NCBI GenBank assembly: GCA_963678275.1 | Contig: OY782765.1 | Coordinates: 868,001 to 932,000 of the forward strand | Length of the DNA: 64,000 bases | Source of the DNA: G963677445 sp963678275 | GTDB lineage: Bacteria; Bacteroidota; Ignavibacteria; Ignavibacteriales; Melioribacteraceae | Reading direction: 5' to 3' | Shown here: positions 45,596 to 54,515 of the stretch, in pieces | Position numbering within the stretch: position 1 is the stretch's first letter | How the letters are laid out: each line of letters starts with the position of its first letter | The notes under the pieces: model-generated | Seen by the model: the letters and a program-made list of their open reading frames with translations, nothing else | The model's database searches: none | Told to the model about the DNA's origin: nothing | Translations under genes and position numbers: made by a program

Positions 45596-46825
45596 ATGAC
45601 AATTAAAAAATCCAACCTTTTAATCAGTTTTTTTTCACTCCTGATAGTTATTTCATTTTTATCCTGTACAAAATCATCTGATTCTTCTGATGTAAAAATC
45701 CCCTCTGATCTCCCCTGGTCGACGCGTATCGCGAAATCATTTACCGAGAGGCATCCCGGAGCAGTAACCTATGATCAATATATGACTAAAAAAGACTGGA
45801 GCTATGAACAGGGTGTTATGCTTGAAGGCATGATGAAAATGTATAATTATACAGGTGATAAACTATATAAAGATTTTGTTATAGATAACCTGGAACTTTA
45901 TATCGAAGAGGATGGGAAAATTAAGACATATCCATATCATGCTTTTAACCTGGATAAAATCAAACCGGGGCGCGCTCTTTTATTCGCCTATAATGAAACA
46001 AAGGATAAAAAGTTTAAGATCGCCGCGGACACCCTGATGAAGCAGATACAAAATCAGCCGCGTACTCTTTCCGGAGGATTCTGGCATAAAAAGAGATATC
46101 CGTTCCAGATGTGGCTTGACGGCCTTTTTATGGCTGAACCATTTTACGCCGATTATTCCGGCCAGTTTAATCAGCCTGAAAATTTCCGGGACATAATTAA
46201 CCAATTTATACTGAGCTATGAAAAAACCGTCGATCCTGAAACCGGATTATTATATCACGCCTGGAATGAGAATAAAGAACAGCGCTGGGCTGATAAAGAA
46301 ACCGGTCAATCCCCCCACGTATGGGGACGCGCTATGGGCTGGTATGTCATGGCTATTGTGGAAGTTCTTGATTTTATTCCCGATGATGAACCGGGAAGAG
46401 AAAAACTGATCGAAATACTTGGAAACGTTCTGGAAGCCGTTTCGAATTACCGGGATAAAAAATCATCCCTCTGGTTCCAGATTATCGATATGCCGGAACG
46501 TGAAGGTAACTATCTCGAATCCTCATGCGCGGCAATGTTTGTATATGCTATGGCGAAAGGAGCCAACAAGGGATACCTTGATAATAAGTTCATTGAAATA
46601 GCAAAGAAAAGTTTTGATTCTATCTTAAAATATCATGTAGAAATTGAAAAAAATGGTTATATTAATTATTTAAATACCTGCTCTGGTGCAGGTCTTGGTG
46701 GTGATCCCTACAGGGATGGCTCGTTTGAATATTATATTAGTGTTCCAACAAAGAAAAATGACCAGAAAGGTTATGGTCCTTTTCTCTATTCCGCAATTGA
46801 GCTGGAAAAAGCCGGAGTTCTTTGA
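45596..46825 (+). CDS. GH105 unsaturated galacturonyl/rhamnogalacturonyl hydrolase lipoprotein
   Basis: A lipoprotein leader (MTIKKSNLLISFFSLLIVISFLSC) precedes an (alpha/alpha)6 barrel. Family features are 'DWSYEQGVMLEGMMKMYNYTG', 'GGFWHKKRYPFQMWLDGLFMAEPF' with the presumed catalytic Asp in WLDG near residue 180, and 'PHVWGRAMGWYVMAI'. GH105 enzymes remove the unsaturated uronic acid left at the non-reducing end by pectate and rhamnogalacturonan lyases. The enzyme is probably anchored in the periplasm. The LacI regulator gene follows 49 bp later, so the two are probably cotranscribed. Confidence 0.9.
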   Translation: MTIKKSNLLISFFSLLIVISFLSCTKSSDSSDVKIPSDLPWSTRIAKSFTERHPGAVTYDQYMTKKDWSYEQGVMLEGMMKMYNYTGDKLYKDFVIDNLELYIEEDGKIKTYPYHAFNLDKIKPGRALLFAYNETKDKKFKIAADTLMKQIQNQPRTLSGGFWHKKRYPFQMWLDGLFMAEPFYADYSGQFNQPENFRDIINQFILSYEKTVDPETGLLYHAWNENKEQRWADKETGQSPHVWGRAMGWYVMAIVEVLDFIPDDEPGREKLIEILGNVLEAVSNYRDKKSSLWFQIIDMPEREGNYLESSCAAMFVYAMAKGANKGYLDNKFIEIAKKSFDSILKYHVEIEKNGYINYLNTCSGAGLGGDPYRDGSFEYYISVPTKKNDQKGYGPFLYSAIELEKAGVL

Positions 46826-46874
46826 GCTGCCCGGGCGATATTGTATGGAATTGATTCCGGTATGAGGTAAAATA

Positions 46875-47903
46875 ATGAAGAATAAACCTATTAAATTAAG
46901 TGATATTGCTGAAAAGCTAAACGTTTCAACTGTGACAGTCTCGAAAGCCCTGCGCGGGCATCCGGATATTTCCCAGAAAACGACTAAGCTTATAAAAGAA
47001 ACTGCCGAAAAGATTGGTTACACACCAAATTTTATGGCCAGGAATCTCTCTTCAAGAAAATCGAATACTATTGGTGTGATAGTTCCGAAAATTGCCCATT
47101 TCTTTTTCGGAGCGATTATTGAATCTATCTATGATATCGCTTTCCGGAATAATTATGAAATAATTCTTACTGTTTCTCAGGAGAATGAAAAAAGAGAAAA
47201 AAAGCATATCCAGACCCTCCTTTCCATGAAGGTTGACGGCATAATCATTTCGATTTCGCAGGAAACAAAAGATTACAGCATTTTCGACGCGGTCAAGGCC
47301 AGAGGTGTTCCTATCGTCTTTATGGACAGAATCCCGGCTATCCCCGATGTCGATACTGTCTCGGTAAATGACCGGCTTGGCGCTTTTATGGCTATTGAAC
47401 ATCTTATCAAACTTGGTCATACCAGAATCGGTCATTTCGCGGGTTATTCTGAAATAAATATCGGCAAGGAGCGTTACCTCGGCTTTGAAGACGCGATGAA
47501 CAAATATAACATCCCGATAAATCCTGACTGGATATGTCATGGAGGATTTGGCGAAAAGGCCGGATATGATTCTTTTATTAAACTTTATCAGAAAAACAGC
47601 CTGCCTGATGTTATCTTTACGGTAACCTACCCTGTGGCGCTTGGTATATATATGGCTGCCAGTGAACTGGGTCTTAAAATTCCCGACGATATTGATGTTA
47701 TCTGTTTTGGCAACGCGAAAGTAATGAAATTCTTTGCCCCTCCCCTAAGCTGTGTCGATCAGCCTACCGAATTGATAGCCGAAAAATCGATGAAGCTTCT
47801 TTTGAACAAAATAAATAATCCGGATGACAAATCAGTCAACGAGGTGGAAATACCTACTGACCTGGTGCTCAGGGGAACTTGCAGGACATTCAACCGTAAA
47901 TAG
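46875..47903 (+). CDS. LacI-family transcriptional regulator
   Basis: Residues 5-50 form a LacI helix-turn-helix and hinge ('IKLSDIAEKLNVSTVTVSKALRGHP', then 'GYTPNFMARNLSSRKSNTIGV'). A periplasmic-binding-protein-like sensor domain follows with 'VDGIIISISQ', 'GVPIVFMDRIP', 'HTRIGHFAGY' and a final 'LVLRGTCR'. The DNA-binding part lacks nothing obvious. Its place between GH105 and the uronate operon suggests it answers to a uronate or KDG-like intermediate. LacI proteins bind palindromes, so the candidates are 34393-34405, 48024-48041 and 57974-57988, not the direct repeats. Confidence 0.92.
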   Translation: MKNKPIKLSDIAEKLNVSTVTVSKALRGHPDISQKTTKLIKETAEKIGYTPNFMARNLSSRKSNTIGVIVPKIAHFFFGAIIESIYDIAFRNNYEIILTVSQENEKREKKHIQTLLSMKVDGIIISISQETKDYSIFDAVKARGVPIVFMDRIPAIPDVDTVSVNDRLGAFMAIEHLIKLGHTRIGHFAGYSEINIGKERYLGFEDAMNKYNIPINPDWICHGGFGEKAGYDSFIKLYQKNSLPDVIFTVTYPVALGIYMAASELGLKIPDDIDVICFGNAKVMKFFAPPLSCVDQPTELIAEKSMKLLLNKINNPDDKSVNEVEIPTDLVLRGTCRTFNRK

Positions 47904-48023
47904 AGCCTGATAATCACAGGGTAATTTTTTTTTGGGCGTCACATCATTGTTCCGGGCATATTTCGCCTCAGAACATTTTACAGAACTGACACTTTGATCT
48001 CAATTACGCAGGGATATTTGACT

Positions 48024-48041
48024 GTTCCGGAATAGCGGAAC
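48024..48041. promoter_or_regulatory. Inverted repeat GTTCCG-N6-CGGAAC upstream of the GH28-uronate operon
   Basis: Perfect 6-bp arms with a 6-bp spacer, about 95 bp before the operon's first start codon, in the only sizeable gap before a 13-gene run. The location suits an operator; the binder is unknown. Confidence 0.4.
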
Positions 48042-48135
48042 CAATTTCGGTTCATTCAAGTATCTCTGCCAATAAATTTAATACCAACTGCTTCTACAAC
48101 AACAAATTATTTTATAACATCACATTACATTCCCA

Positions 48136-49548
48136 ATGATAAAAAAATCTATCTCCATCTCAATATCAGTACTGTTTCTCTCAATCTTTTACGGATGTGG
48201 CGGGACATCTGAAGAATTTTCCCAAAAATGGAATAATGTAAAACTAATAACTGCCGAAATATCAATTCCCCTCTTTAAAGAGGCCCGGTTTAACATTATT
48301 GATTTTGGCGCCAAAAACGACTCACTTTTTGACAGCAGAAAAGCTATCCAGAGCGCTATAGATGAGTGTTCCGGTTCGGGAGGAGGTAACGTTATTATTC
48401 CCGCGGGAACATATTACTGCGGCGGTCCCCTCTTTATCCGGTCGAATACAAATTTACATATCGAAGAAAATGCAAAAGTAAATTTTTCAGTTAATCCGAA
48501 AGATTACCTCCCGGTCGTACAATCAAGATGGGAAGGGATGGAATGTTATAACTATTCCGCCCTGCTCTATTCAAAAGACCAGGTGAATATCGCTGTAACA
48601 GGAAAAGGCATTCTCCATGGCAAAGCCTCAGCGGAAAACTGGTGGAGCTGGAAAGGAAAAAAACAATATGGCTGGCAGGAAGGAATGCCTTCACAAAATG
48701 ATGAAGCGGGCCGTCCTCGTCTTATGCGGATGAATAACACAGATGTGCCTCCCGAAAAAAGGATTTTTGGAGAAGGTTCTTATCTGCGCCCCGATTTTCT
48801 CCAATTCCTTAACTGCTCGAATGTTCTTATTGAAGATGTAACTTTTATAGACTCCCCAATGTGGATGATCCATCCCGTCCTTTGCAAAAATGTAACAATT
48901 AAAGGTGTGACTGTCAGGGGAAAAGGTCCGAATAACGATGGATGCGATCCGGAATCATGCAAAAACGTTTTGATTGAGAATTGTTTCTTTGATACCGGTG
49001 ATGACTGCATCGCCATAAAATCGGGAAGAAATAATGACGGAAGAAGAATAAACGTTCCTTCCGAAAACATCATCATCCGTGATTGTGTGATGCATGACGG
49101 CCATGGAGGTATAGTAATGGGCAGTGAGATATCAGGCGGCATTAAAAATATTTTTGCGGAAAACTGTTATATGGACAGCCCCAATCTCGATCGCGCTATT
49201 CGTATAAAAACAAACCATTTCAGGGGTGGTCTTGTAGAGGATATTTACCTGAAAAATATTACTGTGGGCGAGGTAAAAGAAGCGGTTGTGAAATTTAATC
49301 TCAGGTATGATATTTCGAAAGAAACCGGACAGGTTTTTCTCCCCCGGCTCCGGAATGTCCACATCAAAAACCTGACCGCGGAAAAAAGCAAATATGCCTT
49401 CTTCTTCGATGGCCTGACCGATTCGAAAATATCCGATATCTTCATCGATAGCTGTAAGATCAGCGGCATCGAAAAAGGGAACCTGATTAACAATGTTGAA
49501 AACTTTGAAACAGAAGAAGTTTATATAAATGAAAAACTTTACAGGTAA
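48136..49548 (+). CDS. GH28 polygalacturonase lipoprotein
   Basis: The leader MIKKSISISISVLFLSIFYGC carries a lipobox. The beta-helix enzyme has the GH28 catalytic set in order: 'GPNNDGCDPESC' near 262-272 (first Asp), 'DTGDDCIAIKSG' near 286-296 (Asp pair), 'HDGHGGIVMGSE' near 320-331 (His) and 'AIRIKT' near 355 (Arg/Lys). These hydrolyse alpha-1,4-galacturonan. First gene of the long uronate operon, so galacturonate release is coupled to its breakdown. Probably exo-acting and periplasmic, given the lipoprotein leader and the partners. Confidence 0.92.
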   Translation: MIKKSISISISVLFLSIFYGCGGTSEEFSQKWNNVKLITAEISIPLFKEARFNIIDFGAKNDSLFDSRKAIQSAIDECSGSGGGNVIIPAGTYYCGGPLFIRSNTNLHIEENAKVNFSVNPKDYLPVVQSRWEGMECYNYSALLYSKDQVNIAVTGKGILHGKASAENWWSWKGKKQYGWQEGMPSQNDEAGRPRLMRMNNTDVPPEKRIFGEGSYLRPDFLQFLNCSNVLIEDVTFIDSPMWMIHPVLCKNVTIKGVTVRGKGPNNDGCDPESCKNVLIENCFFDTGDDCIAIKSGRNNDGRRINVPSENIIIRDCVMHDGHGGIVMGSEISGGIKNIFAENCYMDSPNLDRAIRIKTNHFRGGLVEDIYLKNITVGEVKEAVVKFNLRYDISKETGQVFLPRLRNVHIKNLTAEKSKYAFFFDGLTDSKISDIFIDSCKISGIEKGNLINNVENFETEEVYINEKLYR

Positions 49549-49552
49549 AAAG

Positions 49553-50803
49553 ATGAAAAAAATTATAGCGAGCCTGCTCTTTATATTATTAGCCGCAAAC
49601 CTGATAGCCAAAAATCAGGAAGAATTTAATTACTACAAAAGTATAACCGTTGAAGTAAGCAACGACCTCGAAATGCCGTTGACTGACGCTCTGATAAAAA
49701 TTGAGCTGAAAAAACTGAAGAAATATGCCGATTTTAATGAAAAAGCGTTCATCGTATATTACGACAAAGAAGAAGTGCCAAGCCAGATATACGGCAGTAA
49801 AAACGCCGCGATTCTTTTTGTCGCCGATTTTGCTCCTTCCGAAAAAAAGAAATTTGAAATTAAATATCTGACTGAAGGAAAAATATGTAAAAATTATCCG
49901 GCCAGAACATACGCGGAACTGGCTATGAAATTTGACGCGGTATATAAGGATAAAAAATTCACTTCCGATCATTTCAAAAATTTTTCTAAAGTCGTCGTTC
50001 CAAAAATACATACAGATCACGACGCTTTATTTAAGTATGAGGGACCAGGCTGGGAATCGGAAAAAGTAGGATATCGTTTTTATCTCGACTGGAGAAATGC
50101 CACTGACATATTTGGTAAAAAAGTCAGTAAACTGGTGCTCTCGGAAGTGGGAATAAATGATGTTACCGCAAAAGATGATTCATACCATGAGATGCAGGAT
50201 TGGGGTATGGACGTTTTTAAGGTCGGGAACACTCTTGGCATCGGCTCGATAGGCATGATGGATGATGGAAAAATAAGCCGCGTTGAAAAAACCGAAAAAA
50301 TAGTTTGCAAAATTACCGAAAAGGGTCCCCTTCTCGCTGAAGTTAAAACAACCTATAAAGGATGGCTGATTGGAGATCAGAGACATGATATCTGTGTCAG
50401 GAACTCAATTTCGGCAGGAAGCAGGATAACCTGCACATTAGTAAAAACAAGTGATAATACGGGAAATATAACCACAGGTTTCGCGAAGCATCAGGACACC
50501 GAATATATAACCAGTGATTATCCCTCCGGATGGCAGTATATTGCTCTCTACGGAAAACAAAGCCTGTCCGGGGATAATCTTGGTATTGTTCTGTTTTTTG
50601 AAAAATCAGCGCTGCTTGAAAAGGGTGAAGATGAAATCAATTATTTTGTTTCTCTGAAACCGGCTAATAACATTGTTGAATACAAATATGCCGCTGCCTG
50701 GGAACAGGAAAAAGATGGCGTTAAATCAAAAGAAGAGTTTAAAAAATATATAGAAGCTGAAGTAGAAAAACTTAACAATCCACTGAATATAGAAGTTAAA
50801 TAG
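49553..50803 (+). CDS. DUF4861-like exported protein of pectin loci
   Basis: Start taken at 49553 (MKKIIASLLFILLAANLIA), 5 bp after the GH28 stop; an earlier in-frame start lies inside GH28. After the signal peptide comes a beta-sandwich of about 400 residues with 'YEGPGWESEKVGYRFYLDWRNATDIFGKK', 'YHEMQDWGMDVFKVGNTLGIGS' and 'TTGFAKHQD'. I read this as the DUF4861 family often seen beside GH28 and GH105, with no experimentally settled reaction known to me. The Trp- and Asp-rich central motif suggests sugar binding. A periplasmic enzyme on uronate oligosaccharides is inferred from context. Confidence 0.72.
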   Translation: MKKIIASLLFILLAANLIAKNQEEFNYYKSITVEVSNDLEMPLTDALIKIELKKLKKYADFNEKAFIVYYDKEEVPSQIYGSKNAAILFVADFAPSEKKKFEIKYLTEGKICKNYPARTYAELAMKFDAVYKDKKFTSDHFKNFSKVVVPKIHTDHDALFKYEGPGWESEKVGYRFYLDWRNATDIFGKKVSKLVLSEVGINDVTAKDDSYHEMQDWGMDVFKVGNTLGIGSIGMMDDGKISRVEKTEKIVCKITEKGPLLAEVKTTYKGWLIGDQRHDICVRNSISAGSRITCTLVKTSDNTGNITTGFAKHQDTEYITSDYPSGWQYIALYGKQSLSGDNLGIVLFFEKSALLEKGEDEINYFVSLKPANNIVEYKYAAAWEQEKDGVKSKEEFKKYIEAEVEKLNNPLNIEVK

Positions 50804-50811
50804 GATTTGTG

Positions 50812-52224
50812 ATGTCTGAATTTATATTGCATGAAGACCGGTTCTTTGACCCTGACAATGCAATCAGAAAAATCGCCAGAGAACTATATCAGGAAGTAAA
50901 AAACTTTCCCATTATTAGTCCGCATGGACATGTTGACCAGGGAATCTTTGTACGAAATGAACCATTTCCCAATCCGGCTGAATTGTTTATCGCTCCCGAC
51001 CATTATATCTACAGGATGCTTTACTCACAGGGCATACCTCTGGAAGATCTGGATATCCCGCAGAGGGGGAATAAGCGGAATGGAAAAGATCCCAGGGAAA
51101 TATGGCAGATTTTTGCCGATAACTACTTCCTCTTCAATGGGACGCCTTCCGGAGTCTGGCTCGATTATGAGCTTAATATTATAATGGGAATAAAAGAAAA
51201 ACTAAGCGGCGATAACGCTCAGAAGATTTATGATATTATTTCTGAAAAACTTCAGTCGCCTGAATTTCGCCCGAGGCAATTATTCCACGATTTGAATATT
51301 GAAGTTCTCTCAACAACCGACGCTGCCACAGATGATTTGGCCGAACATAAATATTTAAAGGAATCTGAATGGAACGCAAGGATAGTTCCCTGTTTTCGTC
51401 CGGATGGTGTAACGGACTTATCGGCGCAAAACTGGTTGGAGAATATTAAAAAGCTTCAGGAAATCACATCAATTGAGATAGACAGCTATAAAAGATATAT
51501 TGAAGCTCTCAGATCAAGAAGAGAATTTTTCAAATCGATGGGAGCCACATCAACTGATCACGGTATAAAATCTCCTTACACCCATAAGCTCTCATCAAAT
51601 GAGGCGGAAGAAATTTTCAGCCGCGCTCTTAATGGAAAAGCAACCGAAAATGACGCGTATCTTTTTACCGCTAATATGCTTATGGAAATGGCGTCAATGA
51701 GCTGTGATGACGGACTTACCATGCAGATACATCCCGGGTCGGACAGGAACCATAATAAAGTAATTTTCGATAAATACGGCCTCGATAAAGGTTGTGACAT
51801 TCCACAGGCGACTGAATATACTAATAATTTAAAAGAGCTCCTCAATGCCTACGGAAACAATCCGAATCTGACGATCATTGTGTTCACGTTGGATGAATCA
51901 AACTATTCGAGGGAGCTTGCTCCCCTGGCCGGTCATTATCCGGCGATGAAACTCGGACCTGCCTGGTGGTTCCATGACAGCATTGAGGGAATGACACGTT
52001 ACCGCACGATGGTTACTGAAACGGCAGGCTTTTATAATACGGTTGGTTTTAATGATGACACCAGGGCATTCCTGTCAATTCCGGCCCGTCATGATGTCGC
52101 CAGACGCGTTGATTCAAATTTCCTCGCAGGCTTGGTTGCCCGGCATCTGATTTCAATCAACGAAGCGAGGACTATTATAAAAGACCTTACATATAATCTT
52201 GTTAAAAAGGCTTACAAACTTTAA
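50812..52224 (+). CDS. uxaC: Glucuronate/galacturonate isomerase
   Basis: Start at the ATG at 50812; the preceding GTG is also in frame. The metal-dependent hydrolase-type barrel shows 'NFPIISPHGHVDQGIF' near 28-43, 'YIYRMLYSQGIPLEDL', 'FHDLNIEVLSTTDAATDDL', 'MQIHPGSDRNHN' and 'GFNDDTRAFLSIPARHDVARR', all standard in UxaC. It turns D-galacturonate into D-tagaturonate and D-glucuronate into D-fructuronate in the cytoplasm. It sits 9 bp after the DUF4861-like gene and 21 bp before uxaE, as expected for a galacturonate pathway. Confidence 0.95.
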   Translation: MSEFILHEDRFFDPDNAIRKIARELYQEVKNFPIISPHGHVDQGIFVRNEPFPNPAELFIAPDHYIYRMLYSQGIPLEDLDIPQRGNKRNGKDPREIWQIFADNYFLFNGTPSGVWLDYELNIIMGIKEKLSGDNAQKIYDIISEKLQSPEFRPRQLFHDLNIEVLSTTDAATDDLAEHKYLKESEWNARIVPCFRPDGVTDLSAQNWLENIKKLQEITSIEIDSYKRYIEALRSRREFFKSMGATSTDHGIKSPYTHKLSSNEAEEIFSRALNGKATENDAYLFTANMLMEMASMSCDDGLTMQIHPGSDRNHNKVIFDKYGLDKGCDIPQATEYTNNLKELLNAYGNNPNLTIIVFTLDESNYSRELAPLAGHYPAMKLGPAWWFHDSIEGMTRYRTMVTETAGFYNTVGFNDDTRAFLSIPARHDVARRVDSNFLAGLVARHLISINEARTIIKDLTYNLVKKAYKL

Positions 52225-52245
52225 ACTTCCACTACAGGTACTCAA

Positions 52246-53796
52246 ATGATTATTCAAGAATTAGCAAGGATTTCTGAATCCGGCGGGGATAACATATGCT
52301 CTGAACTGAATGTTGGATCCGGTCAGACAATACTGGTTTACCCCAAATCCATAACTGAATATAAATCTCATAATCTTTTTATTGGCCTCCTCAATGATGA
52401 AAAGTCATTATTTATCATCTCATATGATGACGCTTCTGATTTTTTCCTCTCATTTGAGGGTGTGAAAATCAATACTGACGAAGATAGTATTTTTGTGAGG
52501 CAATGCAGACTCAGCCATAAAAATGTATTAATTCTTCAGGAGACTTTCAAATTTCTGAAACCCCGGCTTCTCGGTCTGGTCAATTCTTTTGGTTTTGGAG
52601 ACAGAATCGGACTTGCTAATCCTGCCCATTTGCGTTCACTTGATGGGAGTGAATTCAAGCCTGTTTTAGCGCAGCAGTCAATCAGGGAACTCACAAGGAC
52701 AAAAAGAACTCCCGCAGAAGTAATGGACGCCGCGGTATGGGCAGTCCTTCAGGAAGGCTACAAAGAAGGATTTGGCGCCGACGCAGATCACCTCAAGACA
52801 ACTGATGATATCGACCTGATGATTAAAAACGGATTCACCATGTTTACATTTGATCCCGGTGAATTTGTTATCAATGAAGCTGACTCAGTTTCAGTAAAAG
52901 AGCTTGAAAAGAAAACTGCCGGTTTAAATTGGAATATCCTTAATGATAGTTTTGATGAACTTTCGAAAAGATATACCGATAAACATTTCGACCTGGGTGA
53001 AGGATTAAAGATCAATCCCCGTTACGAAAATGTTCTCCGCGCGGCTGTTAAATACTGTAATGCTGTTGCCCATATTAAAACTTTATATGATCATATAAAC
53101 AATATTTATTCCGAGTTGCCCTGGGAGGTTGAAATTTCTGTTGATGAAACCGAATCGGTAACTACTCCCTTCGAGCACTTTTTTATGGCCTCCGAGCTGA
53201 ACAGACTCGGCGTAAAGATAATCAGCCTGGCCCCCAGGTTCATAGGTGAATTTGAAAAAGGGATTGACTATAAAGGGGATATAAATATTTTCTCCGGGGA
53301 ATACCTGAAACATGTGAAAATTGCTGAATACTTTGGTTCCTACAAAATAAGTCTTCATTCGGGCAGTGATAAATTCGGAGTCTATAAAGCGATAGGCTCT
53401 TTAAAACGGGGATTCACCCATGTTAAAACCGCCGGAACCAGTTACCTCGAAGCACTTAAGGTTGTTGCCGTAGCGCAACCGGATGAATTCCGTAAAATTC
53501 TTGATTTTTCAAGAGACCTTTATTCAAAAGAAAAGAATACTTACCATGTATCAGCTCAATTAGAAAAAGTTAATTCCGCTTCAGAGTATTCCGATGAAGA
53601 ACTCGAAGATCTTTTCACGCAAGATGACGCCCGGCAGGTACTTCATGTTACTTTTGGAAAAGTGCTTACCGAAACAGATAATGAAGGCAAATATTTGTTT
53701 AAAGATATAATTCTTGACTGTCTGAAAAACAATGAAGAGCTGCATTATAAATTTATAACCAATCATTTTAATAACCATCTGAACCCATTTAAATAA
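52246..53796 (+). CDS. uxaE: Tagaturonate epimerase
   Basis: The 516-residue sequence has 'FGFGDRIGLANPAHLRSL', 'FGADADHLKTTDDIDLM', 'ISVDETESVTTPFEHFF', 'ISLHSGSDKFGVYKAIG' and 'DDARQVLHVTFGKVL', the pattern of UxaE first described in Thermotoga, which epimerises D-tagaturonate to D-fructuronate. This replaces the classical UxaB/UxaA altronate branch and routes galacturonate into the mannonate branch. That fits the uxuA gene downstream. No altronate dehydratase or oxidoreductase is present in the window. Cytoplasmic, metal-dependent by family. Confidence 0.9.
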   Translation: MIIQELARISESGGDNICSELNVGSGQTILVYPKSITEYKSHNLFIGLLNDEKSLFIISYDDASDFFLSFEGVKINTDEDSIFVRQCRLSHKNVLILQETFKFLKPRLLGLVNSFGFGDRIGLANPAHLRSLDGSEFKPVLAQQSIRELTRTKRTPAEVMDAAVWAVLQEGYKEGFGADADHLKTTDDIDLMIKNGFTMFTFDPGEFVINEADSVSVKELEKKTAGLNWNILNDSFDELSKRYTDKHFDLGEGLKINPRYENVLRAAVKYCNAVAHIKTLYDHINNIYSELPWEVEISVDETESVTTPFEHFFMASELNRLGVKIISLAPRFIGEFEKGIDYKGDINIFSGEYLKHVKIAEYFGSYKISLHSGSDKFGVYKAIGSLKRGFTHVKTAGTSYLEALKVVAVAQPDEFRKILDFSRDLYSKEKNTYHVSAQLEKVNSASEYSDEELEDLFTQDDARQVLHVTFGKVLTETDNEGKYLFKDIILDCLKNNEELHYKFITNHFNNHLNPFK

Positions 53797-53800
53797 AACT

Positions 53801-54436
53801 ATGAGCAGAGAAAATATAAAAATAGAAATTTTGGGGCGGAAAGCGCTCGCTGTTGTCAGGATGAAAGATCCCTCTAATCTTTTAAAGGTAATAGAAGCTC
53901 TCCTTAAGGGAGGAATAGGCGGAATAGAATTAACTATGACAATTCCGGGAGCCATTCAGCTTCTCGACAAAACTGCTAAAGAGTTCGGGGATAACATTAC
54001 ACTCGGAGTAGGCTCGGTAACCGACTCGGAAACAGCCCTTGAAGCGTTAGATTCAGGAGCGAAATTTGTTGTGAGCCCGATCTTTAAACCGGAAATAGTA
54101 AAATCGGTTATAGCGAGAGATTTTGTAGCTATCCCGGGTTGTTTCACTCCCACAGAAATTCAGACGGCTTATGAGACCGGAGCAGATTTTGTTAAAATAT
54201 TTCCGGCTGATAATCTTGGTATGAGTTTTATTAAATCGATCAAAGCTCCTCTTCCCCACCTTCAGGTAATCCCCACCGGAGGAGTAAACCTCGATAACGC
54301 TATTGATTGGATAAACCATGGAGCCAGCGCGGTTGGCATCGGGTCTGCTCTCGTTGATAAAAACGCGATTGAAAATAACGATTTTCAGAAACTGACTGAT
54401 AACGCGAAAAAATTATGTAAAAACCTTGGCATGTAA
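53801..54436 (+). CDS. eda: KDPG aldolase (2-keto-3-deoxy-6-phosphogluconate aldolase)
   Basis: A 211-residue TIM barrel with 'GGIGGIELTMTIPGA' carrying the active-site Glu near residue 46, 'TLGVGSVTDSETALEALDSGAKFVVSP', the Schiff-base Lys in 'GADFVKIFPADNLG' near 131 and 'VIPTGGVNLDNAIDWI' for phosphate binding. It splits KDPG to pyruvate and glyceraldehyde-3-phosphate. It starts 4 bp after uxaE. It requires phosphorylated KDG, yet no PfkB-type KDG kinase gene is seen in the window. Confidence 0.94.
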   Translation: MSRENIKIEILGRKALAVVRMKDPSNLLKVIEALLKGGIGGIELTMTIPGAIQLLDKTAKEFGDNITLGVGSVTDSETALEALDSGAKFVVSPIFKPEIVKSVIARDFVAIPGCFTPTEIQTAYETGADFVKIFPADNLGMSFIKSIKAPLPHLQVIPTGGVNLDNAIDWINHGASAVGIGSALVDKNAIENNDFQKLTDNAKKLCKNLGM

Positions 54437-54515
54437 ATGGAATTGGAATATTTCCGATTGACAGGATACCTATTATTATTGACAGACAAGCATATAATTA
54501 TATGGAGATAAATTG

